In this document: in pieces, positions 28,214-36,037 of the stretch
How the letters are laid out: each line of letters starts with the position of its first letter
How positions within the stretch are numbered: the stretch's first letter is position 1
Assembly: GCA_944391085.1 (NCBI GenBank)
Contig: CALXSE010000017.1
Coordinates: 1-43,797 of the forward strand
From: an uncultured Kiritimatiellota bacterium
GTDB taxonomy: Bacteria; Verrucomicrobiota; Kiritimatiellia; RFP12; DVOR01
DNA length: 43,797 bases
Direction: 5' to 3'
The notes under the pieces: generated by a model
Database searches by the model: none
What the model was told of the DNA's origin: nothing
The model's input: only the letters and a program-made list of their open reading frames with translations
Made by a program: the position numbers and the translations under genes

Positions 28214-28300
28214 GGCCGCCCTGCCAGGCGTGGGGCTATGCCTTTGATTTGCCCGGCACAGGCTGGCGGATAGGGCCGCCCTGCCCGGGCGTGGGGTTGT
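28214..28300. repeat. Two-copy 60/61-bp-spaced repeat upstream of the uxs-like gene
   Basis: GGCCGCCCTGCC at 28214 and 28274 (60 apart) is followed in both by GGCGTGGGG (28227 and 28288, 61 apart because of one extra base), then CTATG or TTGTG. The second copy abuts the -10 of the downstream gene. The 33 bases between copies are unrelated. Nothing coding is seen in 28126-28302. Confidence 0.75.
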
Positions 28301-28308
28301 GTTATACT
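28300..28308 (+). promoter_or_regulatory. Extended -10 of the uxs-like gene (leaderless type)
   Basis: TGTTATACT (hexamer 28303-28308, TGT in front read from 28299) precedes the ATG at 28317 by eight bases with no Shine-Dalgarno between (ATGGGGCC). A -35 is not recognisable. The repeat at 28274-28300 occupies its place. Confidence 0.55.
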
Positions 28309-28316
28309 ATGGGGCC

Positions 28317-29273
28317 ATGAAAAGGGTTCTCATCACTGGCGGCGCGGGGTTCATCGGCGCCAACCTTGCCCGCCGCCTGTTGGCCGACGGCCACGCGGTC
28401 ACCGTCCTCGACGACTTCTACACCGGGCAACGCGCCAACCTCGAGGGCCTCGGCGTCACGCTCCTGGAGCGGGACGTGCGCGAACCCATCCCGGGCGAGT
28501 ACGACTGGATCTTCAACCTGGCCTGCCCCGCCTCGCCCCCGCACTACCAGCTCGACCCGCTCTTCACGCTGACGACCTCCATCGACGGCATCCGCCGCGT
28601 GCTTGAGCTGGCCGGCCGCTGCGGCGCGCGCGTCCTCCACGCCTCCACCAGCGAGGTCTACGGCGACCCGCTCGTGCATCCCCAGCCCGAGACCTACTGG
28701 GGCCACGTGAACACCCTGGGCATCCGCAGCTGCTATGACGAGGGCAAGCGCGCCGCCGAGGCCTTCGCCCTGGAGTACCGGCGCGCCTGCGGCGTCGACG
28801 TCCGCCTCGTGCGCATCTTCAACACCTACGGGCCCTTCATGGACCCGCAGGACGGCCGCGTCGTCTCCAACTTCATCCTCCAGGCCCTCCGCGGCGAGCC
28901 CATCACCCTTTACGGCGACGGCGCCCAGACCCGCAGCTTCCAGTTCGTCGACGACCTCGTCGCCGGCTTCCTGGCCTACATCCAGGCCGACCCCGCCCGG
29001 CTCGAGGCCTTCTTCGCGCCCAAGGGCTGCGCCATCCCCGTCCTCAACATGGGCAACCCCGGCGAGTTCACCGTCCGCCAGCTGGCCGAGGAGGTGCTCC
29101 GCCAAATCCCCGAGAGCAGGAGCGCGCTGGCGGCCCGCCCCCTGCCCGGAGACGACCCCAAGCGGCGCAAGCCCGACGTCTCGTGGGCCAAGGCCTGTCT
29201 GGGCTGGGAGCCCCGCATCCCCCTCCGCGACGGCCTCGCCAAGACCATCGCCTATTTCCGCGGCCTCGCGTGA
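28317..29273 (+). CDS. uxs: UDP-glucuronate decarboxylase-like NAD-dependent epimerase/dehydratase
   Basis: A 318-aa short-chain dehydrogenase of the extended NDP-sugar type. The NAD-binding GGAGFIGANLA opens the protein. The active site Y140-x-x-x-K144 is in SCYDEGKRAAE, the form typical of UDP-xylose synthase, and NLACPASPPHYQLDP and STSEVYGDP fit the same family. The reaction would be UDP-glucuronate to UDP-xylose plus CO2, feeding surface glycans. The N-terminal membrane region of animal UXS is absent, as expected. The ATG at 28317 is chosen over one at 28299 because the Rossmann strand MKRVLITGG begins there. Confidence 0.87.
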   Translation: MKRVLITGGAGFIGANLARRLLADGHAVTVLDDFYTGQRANLEGLGVTLLERDVREPIPGEYDWIFNLACPASPPHYQLDPLFTLTTSIDGIRRVLELAGRCGARVLHASTSEVYGDPLVHPQPETYWGHVNTLGIRSCYDEGKRAAEAFALEYRRACGVDVRLVRIFNTYGPFMDPQDGRVVSNFILQALRGEPITLYGDGAQTRSFQFVDDLVAGFLAYIQADPARLEAFFAPKGCAIPVLNMGNPGEFTVRQLAEEVLRQIPESRSALAARPLPGDDPKRRKPDVSWAKACLGWEPRIPLRDGLAKTIAYFRGLA

Positions 29274-29304
29274 CGCCCCGGGGCGCAGGGAAAGGCGGCA
29301 GGCC

Positions 29305-31227
29305 ATGACGGACTGGGCAAAGATCCTGAACCCGGAGCAACTGGCGGCCGTGACCGCCGGCGAGGGGCCCACGCTGGTGCTGGCCGCGGCGGGCACCGGC
29401 AAGACGCGTACCCTCACCCACCGCGTGGCGTGGCTCCTGGAACAGGGCGAAGACCCCGCCGGCATCCTCCTGCTCACCTTCACCAACCGCGCGGCGCGCG
29501 AGATGATGGAGCGCGCCCAGGCCCTCGCCGGGCCGGCCATCGCCACCCTCTGGTCGGGCACCTTCCACCACGTCTGCCACCGCATCCTCCGCCGCGAGGC
29601 GCCCCTCCTGGGATACCGCCGCGACTTCGTCATCCTCGACCGCGCCGACGCCCTCTCGCTCCTCAACCGCGGCCTCAAGGAGCTCGTCGCGGACACCAAG
29701 CACTTCCCCAAGAAGGAGGTCGTCGCCGGCCTCATCGGCAAGGCCGCCAACACCCAGGGCGACCTCAAGGCCCTGGTGGAGAACACCCTCTTCGAAGACC
29801 CCGTCGACCCCGAGCAGCTCCTCGCCGTGGCCCAACGCTACGCCGAGGCCAAGCGCGAAGGCAACGCGATGGACTTCGACGACCTGCTCACCCTCACCCT
29901 GCGCCTCTTCGAGGAACACCCCCAGGTGGCCGACTTCTACGCCGCGCGCTTCCGCCACGTCCTCGTCGACGAATACCAGGACACCAACACCATCCAGGCC
30001 CAGCTCGTCGACCGCCTCGCCGCGCGCCACCGCAACCTCATGGCCGTGGGCGACGACTTCCAGTGCATCTACTCCTGGCGCGGCGCGGACTTCCGCAACA
30101 TCATGGACTTCCCCAGGCGCTGGCCCGGCTGCCGCATCGTCAAGCTCGAGCGCAACTACCGCTCCGCCCCCGAGATCCTCGCCGTCGCCAACGCCACCAT
30201 CGCCGGCAACCCCGAGCAGTTCCAGAAGACCCTCCTGCCCACGCGCCCCTCCTCCGGCCGCAAGCCCCTCGTCGCCTTCCTCTACGACGCCGCCGAGCAG
30301 AACCAGATGGTGATCCGCCACATCCAGCGCGCCCTCCAGGGCGGCTGCCGCCCGCAGGACATCGCCGTCCTCTACCGCGCCCACTACCACGTCATGGAGC
30401 TGGAGCTCGAGCTCCGCCGCCGCCGCATCGGCTACGTCCTCACCTCCGGCCAGGGCATCTTCGAGAGCCTCCACGCCAAGGACGTCGTCGCCTTCCTCAG
30501 GATGTGCTCCGGCGGCGTCGACGCCCTCGCCTTCGCCCGCTGCATGGCCCTCCTCCCGGGCGTCGGCCCCAAGACCGTCGAGCGCATCTGGCAACGCCTC
30601 GGCGGCTACTTCGACCCCTCCGACGAGACCGCCCGCCTCAAGCTCCTCACCCTCCTCCCCAAAAAGGCGCAGGAGGACTGGCGCGCCCTCGACGCCCTCA
30701 TCGCCGCCTACCACGCCGAGGGCCTCGAAACCCGCGGCGGCACGGCCATCGCCCGCTTCCTCGACGCCTGGTACGGCGCCTACCTCCGCCGCACCTACGA
30801 CAACGCCGACGACCGCATCCAGGACGTCGCCGCCCTCGCCGCCCAAATCGCCGAAGGCCAGACCGTCGCCGATTTCCTCTCCGAGGCCGCCCTCATGAGC
30901 AACGTCGACGCCGAGGACGCCGCCCCCGACCGCCCCGGCATCCGCCTCTCCACCGTCCACCAGGCCAAAGGCCTCGAATGGCCCGTCGTCATCCTCATCT
31001 GGTGCGTCGAGGACATGTTCCCCTCCGCCAAGGCCATCATGGAGGATCAGGCCCCCGAGGAACGCCGCCTCTTCTACGTGGCCCTCACCCGCGCCAAGGA
31101 CGAGCTCCTCCTCTGCGTCCCCTCCCACCGCAAGCCCCCGGGCGGCGGCACCGTCGCCCTCTTCCCCTCACGCTTCGTCAAGCAGCTTCCCCCGGAGCTC
31201 GTCTCCAAGCGCTACGGCCTCTACTGA
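29305..31227 (+). CDS. UvrD/Rep/PcrA-family superfamily 1A DNA helicase
   Basis: A 640-aa ATP-dependent 3'-5' helicase. The Q-motif LNPEQLAAV and Walker A AAAGTGKT (K33) open it. Then come motif Ia LTFTNRAAREM, motif II VLVDEYQDTN, motif III GDDFQCIYSWRGAD, motif IV VKLERNYRS, motif V LSTVHQAKGLEWPVV and motif VI ERRLFYVALTRAKDELLL. It is nearer to Rep in length and has a short C-terminus, so the repair-versus-replication role is open. The start ATG at 29305 lies 31 bases after the uxs-like gene, with GGCAGG upstream. The open frame upstream of it runs through that gene and is ignored. Confidence 0.93.
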   Translation: MTDWAKILNPEQLAAVTAGEGPTLVLAAAGTGKTRTLTHRVAWLLEQGEDPAGILLLTFTNRAAREMMERAQALAGPAIATLWSGTFHHVCHRILRREAPLLGYRRDFVILDRADALSLLNRGLKELVADTKHFPKKEVVAGLIGKAANTQGDLKALVENTLFEDPVDPEQLLAVAQRYAEAKREGNAMDFDDLLTLTLRLFEEHPQVADFYAARFRHVLVDEYQDTNTIQAQLVDRLAARHRNLMAVGDDFQCIYSWRGADFRNIMDFPRRWPGCRIVKLERNYRSAPEILAVANATIAGNPEQFQKTLLPTRPSSGRKPLVAFLYDAAEQNQMVIRHIQRALQGGCRPQDIAVLYRAHYHVMELELELRRRRIGYVLTSGQGIFESLHAKDVVAFLRMCSGGVDALAFARCMALLPGVGPKTVERIWQRLGGYFDPSDETARLKLLTLLPKKAQEDWRALDALIAAYHAEGLETRGGTAIARFLDAWYGAYLRRTYDNADDRIQDVAALAAQIAEGQTVADFLSEAALMSNVDAEDAAPDRPGIRLSTVHQAKGLEWPVVILIWCVEDMFPSAKAIMEDQAPEERRLFYVALTRAKDELLLCVPSHRKPPGGGTVALFPSRFVKQLPPELVSKRYGLY

Positions 31228-31250
31228 CGGGCCCCGGCGCGGCTCCCGGC

Positions 31251-32018
31251 CTAACGCGCCGCCGGCAGGAAGCGCGTGCACGGCACCTCCGCCCCAGAGA
31301 CGAGCGCGCCGACGACGCCGGGCCGCGCGCCGTTGGCGATGACGGCGGCGATGCCGGCGGCGGCGGCCCCCTGCGCCACGCGCAGCTTCGTGCCCATGCC
31401 GCCGCGCCCCTGCGAGGAGGTCGTCCGCCGCACCAGCGCCGACAGGTCGTCGCCGGGGCGCACCTCGCGCACGATCTCGGCGCCGGGGGCCTCCGGGTCA
31501 CCCGCGCACAGCCCGTCCACCGAGGAAAGGAGGATGAGCAGATCCGCGCCGATGAGCGAGGCCAGCAGGCCGGCGAGCTCGTCGTTGTCCGTGAACATGA
31601 GGCCCTCGACGCTCACCGTGTCGTTCTCGTTGACCACCGGCACGATGCCGTAGGCGAAGAAGGCCTCGACGCACTGGCGCAGGTTCGCCGCGTGCTCGGG
31701 GCTGGAAAGGTCGTGCTTCGTCACCAGGATCTGCCCCACGTCCATGCCGTCGGCGTCGAAGAGGGTTCGGTAGGTGTCAATGAGGATGGCCTGCCCCACG
31801 GCGCTCAGCACCTGGCGGCGCGCCACGCGGTCGACCGTCTTGGGCAGGGCCACGCGGCCGCGGCCGGCGGCCACCGCGCCGGAGCTGACGATGAGCACCT
31901 GGTGCCCGGCCTCGCAAAGAGCGGCCACCTCGTCCGCCAGGCCCGCCAGGCGCGCGATGCTCAGGCGGCCGTTCGCGCGCGCCACCACGTTGGAGCCGAC
32001 CTTGACGACGACGCGCAT
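31251..32018 (-). CDS. proB: Glutamate 5-kinase, short form without PUA domain
   Basis: A 255-aa amino-acid kinase for the first step of proline synthesis (glutamate to gamma-glutamyl phosphate). MRVVVKVGSNVV, VSSGAVAAGR, VVNENDTVSVEGLMFTDNDELAGLLA and GRGGMGTKLRVAQGA are the family motifs for ATP and glutamate binding. The C-terminal PUA domain of E. coli ProB (367 aa) is missing, as in many bacteria. It starts one base after the proC stop. proA is not in the window. Confidence 0.93.
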   Translation of the reverse strand: MRVVVKVGSNVVARANGRLSIARLAGLADEVAALCEAGHQVLIVSSGAVAAGRGRVALPKTVDRVARRQVLSAVGQAILIDTYRTLFDADGMDVGQILVTKHDLSSPEHAANLRQCVEAFFAYGIVPVVNENDTVSVEGLMFTDNDELAGLLASLIGADLLILLSSVDGLCAGDPEAPGAEIVREVRPGDDLSALVRRTTSSQGRGGMGTKLRVAQGAAAAGIAAVIANGARPGVVGALVSGAEVPCTRFLPAAR

Positions 32019-32019
32019 C

Positions 32020-32796
32020 TCACTTCTCCGGCAGGGAGGCCAGCAACCCCTGCACCACCGCGCCGGTGAAGCCCGCGCGCTCCATCGCGTTGATCCCCTT
32101 GATGGTCAGCCCGCCGGGCGTGCACACGCGGTCGACCTCCGCCTCGGGATGGGTGCCGGAATGGAGGACGAGCTCGGCGGCGCCCTTCATCACCTGCGCG
32201 AAGATCTCGCCGGCGGCCTTCGCCGGCACGCCCATCTCCAGCCCGGCCTCCTGCCCGGCGCGCAGGAAGCGCAGCGCGTGGGCGATGCCGCACCCGGAGA
32301 GCGCCGTGACGGCCCCGAAGCGCTCCTCCCCGCAGGCGAAGGTCAGCCCCAGGCGCCCCATCAGCGCGGTGGCCGCCTCGGCGGCCTCGGGGCTCTCCCC
32401 GGCCACGGCCGAAACGCCGCAGCAGAGGCCGACGGCCGTGTTGGGCATGACGCGCGCCAGGCGCACGCCCTTGGCGCGGCCCAGATCCTCGCGCAGCTCG
32501 GCCAGCGTCACCCCCGCGGCCACGGAGACCACGAGCGTCCCGGGCCGGAGGGCCCCGGCCAGCGGCTGGAGCACCGCGCTCACCAGCCACGGCTTCACCG
32601 CCACGAAGACCGTGTCGGCCGCCGCCGCGGCCGCCGCGTTGTCCGTCGTCACGGCCAGCCCCAGCGCGGCCAGATCCTCCGGCGCGCCGGGCTGGGTCCG
32701 CGTCAGCGTGATGTCCGCCGCGGCGAGACCCGAGCGCACAAGGCCCTTGGCGATGGCGCCGCCCATGTTGCCGGAACCCAAAATCGCAATCTTCAT
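32020..32796 (-). CDS. proC: Pyrroline-5-carboxylate reductase
   Basis: A 258-aa NAD(P)H-dependent enzyme for the last step of proline synthesis. The Rossmann opening MKIAILGSGNMGGAIAKGL is followed by VFVAVKPW, VSVAAGVTL, RVMPNTAVGLCCG and the signature GAVTALSGCGIAHALRFL, ending in the C-terminal helical dimer domain (SGTHPEAEVDRVCTPGGLTIKGINAME). The start at 32796 fits the conserved N-terminus and the AGGAAGGA ribosome site, rather than an upstream ATG at 32838. It forms a two-gene operon with proB. Confidence 0.95.
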   Translation of the reverse strand: MKIAILGSGNMGGAIAKGLVRSGLAAADITLTRTQPGAPEDLAALGLAVTTDNAAAAAAADTVFVAVKPWLVSAVLQPLAGALRPGTLVVSVAAGVTLAELREDLGRAKGVRLARVMPNTAVGLCCGVSAVAGESPEAAEAATALMGRLGLTFACGEERFGAVTALSGCGIAHALRFLRAGQEAGLEMGVPAKAAGEIFAQVMKGAAELVLHSGTHPEAEVDRVCTPGGLTIKGINAMERAGFTGAVVQGLLASLPEK

Positions 32797-32820
32797 GTCC
32801 GTTCCTTCCTGTTCGCGCCC

Positions 32821-32829
32821 ATCATACCA
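32821..32829 (-). promoter_or_regulatory. Extended -10 promoter of proC-proB
   Basis: On the minus strand TGGTATGAT (hexamer 32821-32826) lies just after the stop of the Bat gene upstream. It gives a leader of about 20 bases with a strong AGGAAGGA ribosome site. No -35 is evident. Confidence 0.55.
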
Positions 32830-32834
32830 CATCC

Positions 32835-35078
32835 TCACCAGTCCCGGACGTTCGGGGGAAGGATGGCGCGACGGGCGCGGCGCTTCTCCTCCTCGTGCTC
32901 GCGGGTGCGGTCGGCGGCCTTCTGAAGCAGGGCCTCAAGATCCTCCCGGCGCGCCTGTGCCTCGCGCTCGGCGGGGGTCGGGGGCGGGGACTGCCGGTTT
33001 TGGCCCTGGCCGCCGGAAGGCGGGGGCTGGCCCTGCGGAGGCTGCTGTTGGGGCGGGGGCTGGCCCTGCCCCTGGCCGCCCTGCCTGGGCAGATGGTCGC
33101 GGATGAGCAGGAGGTTCGCCATCACCTGGCGCTTGGCGTCCTCGGAGACGGGCGGGGCAAGGAGGGGCTCGATGGCCTCGGCGGCCTTCGCGATGAGGTC
33201 GCGGTCGGCCTCGGTGAAGGCCGTCTCGTTGGTCGAGGCCGCGGCCTGGCGGAGCTGTTCCTCGGCCCAGTCGGGGAAGAGCAGGCGGAACTGCCGGGTG
33301 AGGGCGAGCACCTCGGGCAGATCCTCGCGGGCGGGCTGGTAAGGCGGCAGGTTGTTGAGCGCGTTGGTGTGGACGGCGATGGACTCGGCGTTGAGCATCG
33401 GCGGGTCGGCCACGCCCTTCCAGAGGTCATAGACGAAGGGCTCGCCCGCCGCCAGCGGCCCGGCCTCCAGCGCCAGCGCCTCGAACCCCTCGGCCGCGGC
33501 GTCGAGCGCCTCCTGCGCGGCCAGCGCCTTCGCCTCGATCTCGGCGCGGAGCGTCTCGTTCGTCACGGCCTGCGGGAGCGCCTCGAGCACGGGGAACCAA
33601 CGGTCGGCCTGGGCGCGCGCCTCCGCCGCCAGGGCCTCCGCCGCCGGGATGCGCGCCGCGGGCGGCAGGGCGGCCACCTCGGGCGGGCGGCGCATGAGGG
33701 CGCGCTGCGCGGCCAGCAGCTCCGGCGCGAGCCCCAGCCCCTTCCCTTCGTAGCGCTTCAGCGCGGCGGCCTTGCGCGCCTCGCGCCGCAGCCCCGCCAT
33801 CCCCTCAAGGGCGCGGGACAGGTTGCGCCGCGCGGCCTCGGAAGGTTCCGCGCGGAGGGCCCGGGCAAAGGCCTCCGCCGCCTGCCCACGCAGGGCCAGC
33901 CGCCCGGCGGGCGCCTCGGCGGCCTCCGCCTGACGCAGGAGCAGCGCCCCCTCGAGCGTCGCCGCGCGGGCCTCCAGGTCGGGGTCAAGCACCTGGCGCA
34001 CGCGGGCCAGCGCGTTCGTCGCGTCGCCGGCCTGATACAAGGCGAGCGCGTCGTTGAAGACGCGCGCGGCGTCCTCCTGCGCCCACCCCGCCAAAGGGAG
34101 CGCCGCCAGCGCCAGCGCCGCCGCCGTGCGCCCCAGGGAGAGGCACCCCGCCGCCAGCGCCAGCGCCGCCGCCAGCGCGGCGAAGAGCGGCGTGCGGTCG
34201 GCCAACGCGGTTTCCAGGCGCTCGCGCTCCTCCTCCGCCGCCAGCCGCGCCAGATGGCGGGCGTAAACCGCGCCGAGGGTCGTCTCGGCACCGCCGGCCC
34301 CGGCCAGGGGCACGTACGCGCCGCCGCTGGCCTCGGCCAGGGCCCGGAGCGTGCGGCCGTCGAGGCGGCTCGTCACGGGCCGGCCCTCATGCGTCACGCC
34401 CGGCACCGTCGCGCCCTGGGGCGAGCCGACGCCGACGGCGAAGATCGGGATGCCGCGCCGCCCGGCCTCCCCGGCCAGGGCCTGCGCGCGCCCCGCGAGA
34501 TCCTCGCCGTCGCTGATGAGGACGATGGCGTTGTGGTCGGTCTTGGCCTGATCGAAGGCCTCCAGGCACTTGGAGACGGCGTCGGCCAGGTCGGTCTCGC
34601 CGGGCGGGGCGCTTTCGGGCGAAAGGCCGTCGATGCCCTGGCGCAGGAAGGCCGCGTCGGTCGTCAGCGGGCAGATCAGCGCGCCCTTGCCGCGGAAGGC
34701 CAGAAGCCCGGCGCGGTCGCCCCGCAGGGCGTCCACCAGGTCGATGAGGTCGGCCTTGGCGCGGCCCAGGCGGTCGGGACGGACGTCCTGCGCCAGCATC
34801 GAGTTGGAGACGTCCACCGCCAGCATGAGGTTGCGCCCCGAGACCACCGCCTCCTCGCTCCCCCGCCCCCACCTGGGCCCCGCGAGCGCCACGGCCAGCG
34901 CCGCGCACGCCCCGACGAGCAGCCCCGCCTGGAGCCGCGCCCGGGGCGGCACGCCCGGGGCCTTGCGCGACAGCCGCGCCATCCGCGCCGCCACCACCCG
35001 GAACCGCCACGCCGCCAACGCCCAAAGCGCCGGCGCCAACAACAGGGCAAACAAGGCAAACGGATGCGAAAAGCTCAC
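32835..35078 (-). CDS. BatB/BatC-like fusion: VWA domain plus TPR and Gln/Pro-rich region
   Basis: A 747-aa protein. Two N-terminal membrane spans (FALFALLLAPALWALAAW; LLVGACAALAVALAG) flank a basic loop. A von Willebrand A domain follows with an intact MIDAS: D-V-S-N-S in LMLAVDVSNSM, then T and VLISDGEDL. A third span lies near 310-345. From about 345 comes a TPR-like region (ARVFNDALALYQAGDATNALARV), then a helical segment and a tail rich in Q, P and G, ending in charged RTREHEEEKRRARR. This corresponds to BatB joined to BatC. Bat proteins support stress tolerance of the periplasm with MoxR ATPases. The GTG start at 35078 overlaps the previous stop (GTGA). Confidence 0.82.
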   Translation of the reverse strand: MSFSHPFALFALLLAPALWALAAWRFRVVAARMARLSRKAPGVPPRARLQAGLLVGACAALAVALAGPRWGRGSEEAVVSGRNLMLAVDVSNSMLAQDVRPDRLGRAKADLIDLVDALRGDRAGLLAFRGKGALICPLTTDAAFLRQGIDGLSPESAPPGETDLADAVSKCLEAFDQAKTDHNAIVLISDGEDLAGRAQALAGEAGRRGIPIFAVGVGSPQGATVPGVTHEGRPVTSRLDGRTLRALAEASGGAYVPLAGAGGAETTLGAVYARHLARLAAEEERERLETALADRTPLFAALAAALALAAGCLSLGRTAAALALAALPLAGWAQEDAARVFNDALALYQAGDATNALARVRQVLDPDLEARAATLEGALLLRQAEAAEAPAGRLALRGQAAEAFARALRAEPSEAARRNLSRALEGMAGLRREARKAAALKRYEGKGLGLAPELLAAQRALMRRPPEVAALPPAARIPAAEALAAEARAQADRWFPVLEALPQAVTNETLRAEIEAKALAAQEALDAAAEGFEALALEAGPLAAGEPFVYDLWKGVADPPMLNAESIAVHTNALNNLPPYQPAREDLPEVLALTRQFRLLFPDWAEEQLRQAAASTNETAFTEADRDLIAKAAEAIEPLLAPPVSEDAKRQVMANLLLIRDHLPRQGGQGQGQPPPQQQPPQGQPPPSGGQGQNRQSPPPTPAEREAQARREDLEALLQKAADRTREHEEEKRRARRAILPPNVRDW

Positions 35079-36037
35079 GGCTCCCCCCCCCTCAACGCCT
35101 CCTCACGCACCCAGCCCGAACGAGCGCCCGCACGGACGCGCACCCAGCCCGGCACGCGCCCGCCCGTCGGCATGGGCGCCTCCGCCCCCAGCGTCCCCAG
35201 CACCGGCGCGGCGGCGCTCGGCGCGAAACGCAGCGGCGCTGGCCCCCCGGCATCCGGCGCGGCGGCCCGCTCCGCCGCCGTCAGGGGGCGCAGGGCAAGC
35301 GGCTCGGCGGCGACCTCGGCCAACGCGCGGGTCTTGAGGTCGAACGCCCGCACGGGCCGCAGGCGCAGCGTGACAGGCCCCTCGGCCTCGACCGCCACGC
35401 TCGCCTCCGCCACCAACCGTCTCTCCGTGCGCCCGACCACGCGGAACGGCCAGGCGCGCACCCCCCCGCACGGCTCGAGCGCGAGGTCGAGCGAACGCGG
35501 CACGACGCCCGAACGGGCCTCCAACGTCGCGGTCAGCCGCCGCACGTCGCCGGGCTCGAAGGTCTCCGCGTCCGCCCGCAGGGTCAACGAGAACTCCCCG
35601 ATGGGCGCGCCCGCGGCCTCGCCGGGCAGCGCCACGACGTCATAGGAGAAGGCCGCCGCGCCGACGCCCTGCCGCGAGGTGTCGGCGAAGCGCGCGATGC
35701 CGAAGGCCTGCACCCGCGTTACCTCCGCCACCACGCGCGTCAGCGGGATGGCGGCCAGGCGCGGCGCGGGCTCCTCCATGCGCCAGAGAAAGGTGGTCAG
35801 ACGCTTGCCGTCGCGCTCCTCGCGCCGCTGGCCGTCCGGGCTGCGCGAAGGCCCCTGGTCAATGACGAAGGAGGCGATCTCCTCATCCGCCCCCGTCGTG
35901 AGCGTGAGGGTCAGGAAATACGCCTGCCCCACGTAAAGCGGGGCGGCGGGCTCGGTGCCCCAGGCCGCCGCGGTAAGGTCGGCGCGCGCGGCCGCGGCGC
36001 ACAGCGCCGCCAGCAAACAAACCGTCATCCTGCTCAT
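35075..36037 (-). CDS. Exported SH3-domain protein in the Bat operon
   Basis: A 320-aa protein with a signal peptide (SRMTVCLLAALCAAAARA). The middle is beta-rich and resembles the Ig-like modules of BatD proteins (FEPGDVRRLTATLEARSG; VTLRLRPVRAFD). The last 55 residues form a bacterial SH3-like domain (APVLGTLGAEAPMPTGGRVPGWVRVRAGARSGWVREEAL). It is likely periplasmic and may bind wall or partner proteins. Function not known. Both ends overlap neighbours by 4 bases (ATGA, GTGA), so it is part of the Bat operon. The frame upstream of 36037 belongs to the BatD gene and is not used. Confidence 0.75.
   Translation of the reverse strand: MSRMTVCLLAALCAAAARADLTAAAWGTEPAAPLYVGQAYFLTLTLTTGADEEIASFVIDQGPSRSPDGQRREERDGKRLTTFLWRMEEPAPRLAAIPLTRVVAEVTRVQAFGIARFADTSRQGVGAAAFSYDVVALPGEAAGAPIGEFSLTLRADAETFEPGDVRRLTATLEARSGVVPRSLDLALEPCGGVRAWPFRVVGRTERRLVAEASVAVEAEGPVTLRLRPVRAFDLKTRALAEVAAEPLALRPLTAAERAAAPDAGGPAPLRFAPSAAAPVLGTLGAEAPMPTGGRVPGWVRVRAGARSGWVREEALRGGEP

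Noticed and set aside
32895..35645. A 916-codon plus-strand frame across the BatB/C gene
   Set aside because: An Arg/Gly/Gln-rich product with no recognisable domain, running across two real genes whose start/stop overlaps are precise.
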